NCBI GenBank assembly: GCA_027038775.1
Contig: JALWGP010000290.1
Span: forward strand, 1-8,972
Source: Sedimenticola sp.
GTDB lineage: Bacteria > Pseudomonadota > Gammaproteobacteria > Chromatiales > Chromatiaceae
DNA length: 8,972 nt
Reading direction: 5' to 3'
Shown here: one piece after another, positions 1 to 5,426 of the stretch
Layout of the letters: each line of letters opens with the position of its first letter
How positions within the stretch are numbered: position 1 is the first letter of the stretch
Program-made: the position numbers and the translations under genes
The notes under the pieces: model-generated
Database searches by the model: none
What the model saw: the letters and a program-made list of their open reading frames with translations, nothing else
Told to the model about the DNA's origin: nothing

Positions 1-31
1 GATGGGCAAAGGCCGCCAGGCCGTGCCCATC
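1..31 (-). terminator. Hairpin-forming inverted repeat at the aroE 3' end, possible terminator
   Basis: GATGGGCA at 1-8 and TGCCCATC at 24-31 are perfect 8-base inverted arms. Inside them GGCC (11-14) pairs with GGCC (19-22) around a GCCA tetraloop, giving a two-part stem of 12 pairs. The right arm overlaps the aroE stop codon (30-32 on the minus strand), so the hairpin lies where an intrinsic terminator would be expected. The T tract that would prove this lies beyond the left edge and cannot be seen. It could instead be a simple structured repeat or part of a neighbouring gene. Confidence 0.45.
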
Positions 32-848
32 AACTGCGCAGCATCTTTATCACCGGCGCCGTTTCCGGCCGCACGCCGCGCCAGATGAAGAACGACTCGG
101 CCGCCTGCTCCACCAGCATGCCCAGGCCGTCCAGCGCCTTTTCTGCGCCATGCGCCCGGCCCCAGCCCACGAAGGCGGTGGGTTCGGCACCGTACATCAT
201 GTCATAGACCCAGCCGCCGGGTGCCAGGCAATCATCGGGAATGGCGGGCAGTTCACCTTTCAGGCCCGCCGCGGTGCCGTTGACGATGAGGTCGAAGCGC
301 TCCCCTTCCAGCGCCTCCAGCCCGCATCCCCTCGCCGGGGCCTCCAGTCCCTGCAGCCCGGCCGCCAGGGCCTCGGCCTTCGAGGCGGTACGGTTGGCGA
401 TCACCAGCTCCGCCGGATGCTGCTCCAGCAGCGGCCGGGCCACCCCGCGGGAGGCGCCCCCCGCACCCAGCAGCAGCACCCGCCTGCCGGCGAAGCGGAA
501 GCCGTGGTTCACCACCAGGTCCCGCACCAGCCCCACGCCATCGGTGTTCTCGCCCAGCAGGGTTCCGTCGGCCTGCAACGCCAGGGTATTCACCGCCCCC
601 GCCGCGCGGGCACGCTCGCCAAGCCGGTCGGCCAGCCGGAAGGCGCGCTCCTTGAAAGGCACGGTCACGTTCAGCCCCTTGCCGCCTTCCGCAAAGAACC
701 TGCGCACATCCTCCTCGAAGTGGTCGAGATCCCCCAGGATCCTGCCATATTCGATGTCCTCCCCCGTCTGCCGGGCGAAGGCCTGGTGGATGAAGGGCGA
801 CTTGCTGTGCTCGATGGGGTTGCCGATGACTGCGTAACGGTCGGTCAT
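30..848 (-). CDS. aroE: Shikimate dehydrogenase (NADP+)
   Basis: This 272-residue protein reduces 3-dehydroshikimate to shikimate with NADPH in the cytoplasm, the fourth step of the shikimate pathway to chorismate. The length is normal for AroE. The shikimate-binding Ser-Lys-Ser is at residues 15-17, followed by Asn60-Val-Thr62 and the catalytic Lys66 in NVTVPFK. Asn87 is in the AVNT motif, and Asn101-Thr-Asp103 carries the catalytic aspartate. The NADP-binding glycine loop GAGGASRG is at 128-135, and NRTASK at 152-157 is the motif that selects NADP over NAD. DMMYG at 216-220 and the Gln248 region (MLVEQAA) are also typical. The start at 848 gives the usual N-terminus ([18 protein letters not shown]), although the upstream Shine-Dalgarno match is weak. 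It is divergent from the phosphate transporter. All key residues are present and the identification is secure. Confidence 0.97.
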   Translation of the reverse strand: MTDRYAVIGNPIEHSKSPFIHQAFARQTGEDIEYGRILGDLDHFEEDVRRFFAEGGKGLNVTVPFKERAFRLADRLGERARAAGAVNTLALQADGTLLGENTDGVGLVRDLVVNHGFRFAGRRVLLLGAGGASRGVARPLLEQHPAELVIANRTASKAEALAAGLQGLEAPARGCGLEALEGERFDLIVNGTAAGLKGELPAIPDDCLAPGGWVYDMMYGAEPTAFVGWGRAHGAEKALDGLGMLVEQAAESFFIWRGVRPETAPVIKMLRS

Positions 849-883
849 GGGTGGAGTCCGGTCGCGGGACGAAAGAGGCCGTC

Positions 884-914
884 ACTATACGACAGGGCCT
901 GCCGACAGTTCCAA
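884..914 (-). promoter_or_regulatory. Candidate sigma70 promoter for aroE
   Basis: On the minus strand TTGGAA (909-914) is followed after 19 bases by TATAGT (884-889), about 35 bases before the aroE start. The -10 matches the TATAAT consensus at five of six positions. The spacing is slightly long and the -35 is moderate. The prediction rests on sequence match only. Confidence 0.4.
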
Positions 915-952
915 TTCCATTTGACTGCCATCATCCATGCGACCCCGCTTTT

Positions 953-965
953 GGGATAGAATCCC
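953..965 (+). promoter_or_regulatory. Candidate -10 region and small palindrome upstream of the phosphate transporter
   Basis: TAGAAT at 957-962 is a fair -10 hexamer, about 70 bases before the GTG start at 1032. It lies inside a small palindrome, GGGAT-AGA-ATCCC (953-965). No convincing -35 sits 16-18 bases upstream; the good-looking TTGACT at 921-926 is 30 bases away. The palindrome could be an operator overlapping the -10, or chance. No Pho-box-like direct repeats were recognised in the 183-base gap. Confidence 0.25.
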
Positions 966-1013
966 GCACTCGTATCCGCTGCGCCCCGCAGCCGGAAACG
1001 CACCCCCGTCGGC

Positions 1014-1022
1014 AGAGGGAGA
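1014..1022 (+). promoter_or_regulatory. Shine-Dalgarno site that supports the GTG start of the phosphate transporter
   Basis: AGAGGGAGA lies about ten bases before GTG at 1032. No ATG is near it in the same frame, and the first in-frame ATG falls well inside the protein, so the purine tract decides in favour of the GTG start. Confidence 0.6.
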
Positions 1023-1031
1023 CACACCACC

Positions 1032-2597
1032 GTGGAACTGAAAAATATCGACCAGATCGAGAGCGCCGCCAGCCAAGGCCGACCCGAGCTGTTCCGGCTG
1101 GGTATCGGCCTGCTGTTCATCCTGGGCATCATGATGTATGCCGGCATGCGCTTCACCGAGATCCACAACGGCCTGATGCTGGTGGCCGCCGCCATGATTG
1201 GCGGCTACATGGCCATGAACATCGGCGCCAACGACGTGGCCAACAACGTGGGCCCCGCCGTGGGCTCCCGGGCATTGACCCTCACCGGCGCCATCGTCAT
1301 CGCCGCCATCTTCGAGGCGGCCGGCGCCCTCATCGCCGGCGGCTCGGTGGTAGGCACCATCAAGAAGGGGATCATCGATCCGGCCCTGATCAACGATACC
1401 GACGTTTTCATCTGGCTGATGATGGCGGCACTGCTGGCCGGCGCCATCTGGCTCAACATCGCCACCGCCCTGGGAGCCCCCGTTTCCACCACCCACTCCA
1501 TCGTCGGCGGCGTGCTGGGTGCCGGCATCGCCGCCGGCGGCATGGGGATCGCCAACTGGCCGAAGATGGGCGCCATTGCCGCGAGCTGGGTGATCTCGCC
1601 GGTACTGGGCGGCATCATCGCCGCCGCCTTTCTCTATCTGATCAAGCGCACCATCACCTACCGCTCGGACATGATCGCGGCCTCGAAACGGATGGTGCCC
1701 ATCCTGGTCGGCATCATGACCTGGGCCTTCTCCTCCTACCTGATCCTCAAGGGGCTGAAGAAGGTGTGGAAGGCCGACATCACCACTGCACTGGGCCTGG
1801 GACTCCTCATCGCCATCATCATCTATGTCATCGTCAAGCCCCTGGTGGCCCGCCAGGCGAACAAGCTGGAGAACGAGAAGGAGGCGGTAAACCAACTCTT
1901 CACCCTGCCACTCATTTTCGCCGCGGCGCTGCTCAGCTTCGCCCACGGCGCCAACGACGTGGCCAACGCCGTGGGACCGCTGGCCGCCATCAACGACGCC
2001 ATCATCCAGGGCGGCATTCACAAGAAGGCGGCGATTCCCTTCTGGGTGATGATGGTGGGGGCGCTGGGCATCGCCATCGGCCTGGCCCTCTACGGTCCCC
2101 GCCTGATCCGTACCGTGGGCTCCGAGATCACGGAACTGGACCAGATGCGCGCCTTCTCCATCGCCATGGCGGCGGCCATCACCGTGATCATCGCCACCCA
2201 GCTGGGCCTGCCGGTGAGCTCCACCCACATCGCCGTGGGCGCCGTGTTCGGCGTGGGCTTTCTGCGCGAGTTCCTCAAGGCCTCCTACGCGCGCATGATC
2301 GAGGAGATCAAGGCCCACCACGCCGGCGAGGACCACGAGGTGATCGAGGCCTTCCTCAACGAGTTCCGCCGCGCCTCGGTGAACGAGAAGGGACGCATGC
2401 TGGCGGAGCTGAAGAAGCACAAAGCCAAGGCGGAACTGACCAAGAAGGAGCGCAAGGGGTTGAAGAAGATCTACCGCAAGGAGCTGGTGAAGCGCTCGGC
2501 GCTGATGAAGATCGTGGCCGCCTGGATCATCACGGTGCCCGCCTCGGGGCTGATGGCGGCGCTGCTCTACTTCACCATCCGTGGGATGATGCTGTAG
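1032..2597 (+). CDS. pit: PiT-family inorganic phosphate transporter
   Basis: This 521-residue inner-membrane protein belongs to the PiT/PHO4 family, which takes up inorganic phosphate (or metal phosphate) by cation symport. The family's duplicated signature is clear: GANDVANNVGP at residues 65-75 and GANDVANAVGP at 306-316. Each is followed by a second paired motif, GAPVSTTHS at 148-156 and GLPVSSTHI at 392-400. The two halves are inverted-repeat transport modules made almost wholly of hydrophobic segments. A charged, Lys/Glu-rich loop of about 75 residues (about 415-490) precedes the last membrane segment. The start is GTG with a good Shine-Dalgarno site. The stop codon TAG (2595-2597) lies within a REP-like repeat. 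No PhoU-like DUF47 partner, which often accompanies Pit genes, is adjacent. A few family members carry sulfate (CysP), so the substrate is inferred from family weight. Confidence 0.93.
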   Translation: MELKNIDQIESAASQGRPELFRLGIGLLFILGIMMYAGMRFTEIHNGLMLVAAAMIGGYMAMNIGANDVANNVGPAVGSRALTLTGAIVIAAIFEAAGALIAGGSVVGTIKKGIIDPALINDTDVFIWLMMAALLAGAIWLNIATALGAPVSTTHSIVGGVLGAGIAAGGMGIANWPKMGAIAASWVISPVLGGIIAAAFLYLIKRTITYRSDMIAASKRMVPILVGIMTWAFSSYLILKGLKKVWKADITTALGLGLLIAIIIYVIVKPLVARQANKLENEKEAVNQLFTLPLIFAAALLSFAHGANDVANAVGPLAAINDAIIQGGIHKKAAIPFWVMMVGALGIAIGLALYGPRLIRTVGSEITELDQMRAFSIAMAAAITVIIATQLGLPVSSTHIAVGAVFGVGFLREFLKASYARMIEEIKAHHAGEDHEVIEAFLNEFRRASVNEKGRMLAELKKHKAKAELTKKERKGLKKIYRKELVKRSALMKIVAAWIITVPASGLMAALLYFTIRGMML

Positions 2598-2654
2598 GAG
2601 GCCCGCCCCCGGGCCGAATTCCGAACAGTTCGCGGCGGGGGTGCCGCTCCTACA
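2593..2654. repeat. REP-like imperfect palindrome with GTAG ends (possible bidirectional terminator)
   Basis: TGTAGGAG (2593-2600) and CTCCTACA (2647-2654) are perfect 8-base inverted ends. Inside them CCCCCG (2606-2611) pairs with CGGGGG (2636-2641), and CGAA-CAG-TTCG (2622-2632) forms a small apical hairpin. GTAGGAG termini enclosing GC-rich imperfect palindromes are the hallmark of the GTAG class of bacterial REP elements, mobilised in some genomes by REP-associated tyrosine transposases (RAYT). The element sits between two convergent genes, the usual place for REPs, where such hairpins can stop transcription or protect mRNA ends. It also supplies the stop codon of the upstream gene. No RAYT gene is in the window. 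Confidence 0.75.
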
Positions 2655-2682
2655 GGGTGATGAAGTCCGAGGGGCGCCGTTT

Positions 2683-3936
2683 CTACGGTGTGGGGACCTC
2701 GTCCAGCTCCCCTGCCTCCACCCGGCGCCCCGCCCGGGGCTCGCGGAAGAAGCGGATGACCTTCTCCCCGTAATTGAGACAACCCTCCGCCTTGCGGATC
2801 TCCAGCACCCGCCGTACCTCGTCCTCGCGCACGTGGGCCTTCTTGGCGATCTGCGCGGGCCCCACGCGGGCCACCCGCACTCCCTCTTTCTTCCGGTCCG
2901 GCACCGAAGACTGCCACAGCTCGTGCAACGCCATCTCCACCCGCTTGGTCTGGGGCGCGAAGGCCAACACCATGGCCAGATCGTCGGTCTGGCGAATGCG
3001 CCGGGCGAAGTGCTCGAGCAGCTGGTCCATCTTCTCCGGGTTCCGGCGCACCGCCTCGAGCAGCCGCTGGCGATCGATGCAGATGAGCTCGGTGTTCACC
3101 AGTGCCGTGGCGGTGGCGGAACGGCGCTCCCCGTCGAAAATGGCCACCTCGCCGAAGAAGGCACCGCGAGAGAGGTTGGCCAGCACCATCTCGTTGCCTT
3201 CGGGGTCGGTGCGGCTGATGGAGATCCAGCCCTCATCCACGGCGTAGGCGTGTTCGGCTACATCGCCCTGGCGAAACAGCACCTCTCCCGGCGCCAGCAG
3301 GATGCGTTCGAACTCCGGCGTGAACTTGTCCAACCAGAAATGGCTCGCCTGGGTGCTGATGTTGCCGAAGGTCCACTCGAACACCTTGTCGAAGGGCGCC
3401 AGGATGGGCAGCAGGTGGTCACCGATCACCTCGTTGAAGGTCGGCTCGGCCATGGCCTTGAAGCCGATGCGGTGATACAGGGAGAGCGTGTCGGCCCGCA
3501 CCGAGCCGATGACGTGGGTCGCCCCCCAGCTGTACATGAGGCCGGCCGCCTCCTTGAAGAGGGCGAAGATCACGTTGCGGCGGTTGCGGTACTCACGACG
3601 GATGGCCAGCATGCTGCCACCGACGATGTTGAGCGGCTCACCCCGCTCCTGGTACTCCCGCCGCAGCCGCTCGCGGATCTCGGCAAAGTCGAAATAGGAT
3701 TCCGCTGGCAGGCCGATGGGCGTATCCTTGTTGATGCGCATGGCGGCGATGGCCAGATCCCCGTCGTAAGCCACCACGTTGGCTGCATCCGGCACGGCGT
3801 CGAAATGGTCGACGATGCGCGGGTTGCGCGGGTCCGTCGCGAACTTGCCCCGTTCCGCCACGTAGACGTCGTAGCGAAGCCGGAACACGTCGTCCAGTTC
3901 CTGTGCCGTTCGCGCCAGCTTCAGCCGGATGGCCAT
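2683..3936 (-). CDS. GNAT/autoinducer-synthase-like acyltransferase fused to a cyclic-nucleotide-binding Crp-type regulator
   Basis: This 417-residue cytoplasmic protein has three parts. Residues 1-200 resemble the GNAT fold of N-acyl amino acid synthases (FeeM) and acyl-homoserine-lactone synthases: an N-terminal FRLRYDVYVAERG motif (18-30), a central MLAIRREYRNR stretch (109-119), and LYHRIGF (153-159), a common GNAT C-terminal signature. Residues 205-315 are a cNMP-binding domain whose phosphate-binding cassette is intact: FGEVA (261-265) has the ribose-contacting Glu, and RRSAT (271-275) has the phosphate-contacting Arg. Residues 330-395 look like a Crp-type winged helix, with a helix-turn-helix at about 358-381. 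The acyl donor, acceptor and nucleotide are unknown. A plausible role is an acyltransferase gated by cAMP or a similar ligand that also binds DNA. Alternatively the GNAT part senses an acyl ligand without catalysis. It is transcribed away from the glycan operon. Confidence 0.85.
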   Translation of the reverse strand: MAIRLKLARTAQELDDVFRLRYDVYVAERGKFATDPRNPRIVDHFDAVPDAANVVAYDGDLAIAAMRINKDTPIGLPAESYFDFAEIRERLRREYQERGEPLNIVGGSMLAIRREYRNRRNVIFALFKEAAGLMYSWGATHVIGSVRADTLSLYHRIGFKAMAEPTFNEVIGDHLLPILAPFDKVFEWTFGNISTQASHFWLDKFTPEFERILLAPGEVLFRQGDVAEHAYAVDEGWISISRTDPEGNEMVLANLSRGAFFGEVAIFDGERRSATATALVNTELICIDRQRLLEAVRRNPEKMDQLLEHFARRIRQTDDLAMVLAFAPQTKRVEMALHELWQSSVPDRKKEGVRVARVGPAQIAKKAHVREDEVRRVLEIRKAEGCLNYGEKVIRFFREPRAGRRVEAGELDEVPTP

Positions 3937-3945
3937 GGAACAAAA

Positions 3946-3951
3946 TCTCCT
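3946..3951 (-). promoter_or_regulatory. Shine-Dalgarno site of the acyltransferase-Crp fusion gene
   Basis: On the minus strand AGGAGA ends nine bases before the ATG at 3936-3934, a strong match at good spacing. This fixes the start and excludes overlapping alternatives in other frames. Confidence 0.7.
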
Positions 3952-3988
3952 GGAGTCATAGGCTTAGGAGTCTGGCATCATGCGACAG

Positions 3989-4005
3989 TGGAAGGAAGGA
4001 TTCCA
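3989..4005. promoter_or_regulatory. Palindrome TGGAA-N7-TTCCA in the divergent gap, possible operator
   Basis: TGGAA (3989-3993) and TTCCA (4001-4005) are inverted arms with a 7-base spacer. They lie about 50 bases upstream of the acyltransferase-Crp fusion and in the region shared with the divergent operon. A 17-base dyad is the right size for a dimeric Crp-family regulator, and the adjacent gene encodes one, so autoregulation is possible. The arms do not match the Crp consensus TGTGA-N6-TCACA. A direct repeat GGAGTC (3952-3957 and 3967-3972) lies nearby. I found no convincing sigma70 promoter in either direction in the 3937-4182 gap. Confidence 0.25.
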
Positions 4006-4110
4006 TGCGCGGGTTCTCATTTGCGAGCCCCTCCACTTGCAACTGCCCAGGGGGAAATACTTTTCAGGGTCGAAATCCTGACCTTAAAGGCATCTTCAAG
4101 CGTAGACCAG

Positions 4111-4126
4111 ACCCGGGGCGCCGGGT
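4111..4126 (+). other. Small GC-rich hairpin in the operon leader
   Basis: ACCCGG (4111-4116) and CCGGGT (4121-4126) pair perfectly around a GGCG loop, about 57 bases before the first gene of the operon. There is no following T run, so it is not a good intrinsic terminator. It could structure the leader mRNA, or be chance in GC-rich DNA. Confidence 0.3.
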
Positions 4127-4182
4127 ACGGATTTCTGGATTTTCTGAAGACAGGAAAGGAGAAGGCAGGGTTCCACCTGAAC

Positions 4183-4614
4183 ATGAAAATTATCCTTATG
4201 CATCCAGTATTCAGACTTATGCTCCCGCTGGCCTACATGGCGGGCATCTTCCTGCTCTCTTCCATTCCCGACGACGGCACGCCGGAAACCATGGCGGAAC
4301 GCCTGCTCCGGTGGGCCACCCCGGAACTCCAGAACCTGCTCCATGTTCCGCTGTTCGGCGGGCTGGCGGCGGCCTGGTACTGGGCACTCTACCCCAACAT
4401 TCGCAACCGGAACATCACGCTGGTTCTCGTCTTCCTGGTCACGGCCACCTACGCCTTCCTGGACGAATGGCACCAGCTCCACGTTCCGGGACGGTTTGGT
4501 TCGCTCACCGACATCGCCCTGAACCTGGCGGGGATCACCGGAACGCTCCTTTACATTGCCATCCGGCCGGACACGGCTTTTCAATTTTCCACAGGAACCG
4601 TTAAAAAACCATGA
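4183..4614 (+). CDS. Small VanZ-family membrane protein
   Basis: This 143-residue inner-membrane protein has about four hydrophobic segments (roughly residues 9-27, 54-70, 78-94 and 107-127). The VanZ family signature is plain: NLLHVPLFGG (51-60), then Glu95-x2-Gln98-x3-Pro102-Gly-Arg104-x5-Asp110, followed by a final hydrophobic helix. VanZ itself gives low-level teicoplanin resistance, but most relatives, especially in polysaccharide loci, have no established function; no antibiotic role should be assumed. The ATG at 4183 is chosen because the family-like sequence begins just after it. The nearest Shine-Dalgarno sequence (AAGGAG, 4156-4161) is 21 bases upstream, so the true start could be an upstream non-ATG codon or the ATG at 4198. 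The stop overlaps the next start (ATGA, 4611-4614), making it the first gene of the operon. Confidence 0.85.
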   Translation: MKIILMHPVFRLMLPLAYMAGIFLLSSIPDDGTPETMAERLLRWATPELQNLLHVPLFGGLAAAWYWALYPNIRNRNITLVLVFLVTATYAFLDEWHQLHVPGRFGSLTDIALNLAGITGTLLYIAIRPDTAFQFSTGTVKKP

Positions 4615-5423
4615 AAATGCTGAAAAAAGCCACCGATCGTGCCGGACGCATGGCCTTTCTGTCGGCAAAGCAGCTCTACTGGCGAATGCGCCCGGTCCCG
4701 GCGGAACGGAAAAGGCATCTGTTCGTGGCGGGGGTACAACGTTCGGGCACCAACATGCTGATGGATATCCTGGAGAAGAGCTGGCTCACCGACGCTTACC
4801 ACGAACGGGACCCCAGGGCCTTCGACAACTACAAGATGCGCGAGCTGCCCGTGATCCAGGCACTGGAACAGGCTTCTCCCATGCCCCTGTTCGTCATCAA
4901 GGCGCTGTTCGAACTGCAGGAGCTGCCGGACCTGATGCGCCACTTTTCTCCCGCGAAGACGATCTGGATCGTCCGGGATTACAACGACACGGTCAACTCC
5001 ACGCTCAGGTCGTTCCGCCGCAACCTGGTGCCGAGGATCAACCGGGCACTGCAACCCGACACGGAAGAATGGCTGGGGGCCGGCATGTCCGGGGAGACCC
5101 GGGAGCGGCTCTCTCCTCTCGTGACCCCGGAAATGCGGGAGGAGGACGCCGCCGCCCTCCAGTGGTACTTCAGAAACATTCTTTTCTTCGAGATGGGTTT
5201 CGACAGCCACCCGGATGTTCTCACGGTCTCCTACGAGAACCTGGTCACCCGGCCGGAAGAACAGATCCGCCGCATCTGTGACTTCATCGGCATCCCCTAC
5301 GCATCCCGTCTCAGCAGGGACATCTTTTCCAGTTCCATCGGCAAGCGGAAAAAACCCGAACTGTCACCACAGGTGGAGACACTCTGTACAGGTCTCCAGG
5401 AGCGTTTCCAGCCGCTGGTGTAA
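4611..5423 (+). CDS. PAPS-dependent sulfotransferase
   Basis: This 270-residue predicted cytoplasmic enzyme transfers sulfate from 3'-phosphoadenosine 5'-phosphosulfate to an acceptor, probably a sugar hydroxyl given the context. The 5'-phosphosulfate-binding loop is GVQRSGTNM at residues 41-49, directly after a beta strand (HLFVA). The 3'-phosphate-binding motif is at about 119-135, with Arg122 in WIVRDY and Ser130 at its end. SYENLVTRPEEQ (207-218) with the following helix (RRICDFIGIPY) is the usual C-terminal part of bacterial sulfotransferases. The length fits the single-domain family. The first residues are Lys-rich and not a signal peptide. The start overlaps the VanZ stop by four bases, suggesting translational coupling. 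A weak AGGA at 4593-4596 is the only Shine-Dalgarno candidate. The acceptor (glycan, lipid or protein) cannot be read from the sequence. Confidence 0.92.
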   Translation: MKMLKKATDRAGRMAFLSAKQLYWRMRPVPAERKRHLFVAGVQRSGTNMLMDILEKSWLTDAYHERDPRAFDNYKMRELPVIQALEQASPMPLFVIKALFELQELPDLMRHFSPAKTIWIVRDYNDTVNSTLRSFRRNLVPRINRALQPDTEEWLGAGMSGETRERLSPLVTPEMREEDAAALQWYFRNILFFEMGFDSHPDVLTVSYENLVTRPEEQIRRICDFIGIPYASRLSRDIFSSSIGKRKKPELSPQVETLCTGLQERFQPLV

Positions 5424-5426
5424 CCC

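Noticed and set aside
921..962. TTGACT with TAGAAT as a sigma70 promoter for the phosphate transporter
   Set aside because: The spacing is 30 bases, far from the 16-18 required, so the two hexamers cannot be one promoter.
885..2420. 511-codon open frame antisense to the phosphate transporter
   Set aside because: It is Asp/Gly/His-rich without recognisable domains, and mirrors the codon bias of the real gene on the other strand.
851..2773. Long open frame on the plus strand overlapping the phosphate transporter
   Set aside because: Its translation is His/Arg/Gly-rich low-complexity sequence without any family motif, in a different frame from the clear PiT protein. It is a by-product of high GC content.
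4011..4045. Direct TTGC repeats (TTGCGAG, TTGCAAC) as a regulatory element
   Set aside because: They are only four to five bases long and match no known site; chance is likely.
4111..4126. Hairpin before the operon as an intrinsic terminator or attenuator
   Set aside because: No T tract follows, the stem is only six pairs, and no leader peptide was seen.
2641..4182. Long upstream extension of the small VanZ frame, antisense to the acyltransferase-Crp gene
   Set aside because: The VanZ-like sequence begins only near 4183; the upstream part is a shadow of the opposite-strand gene and intergenic DNA.
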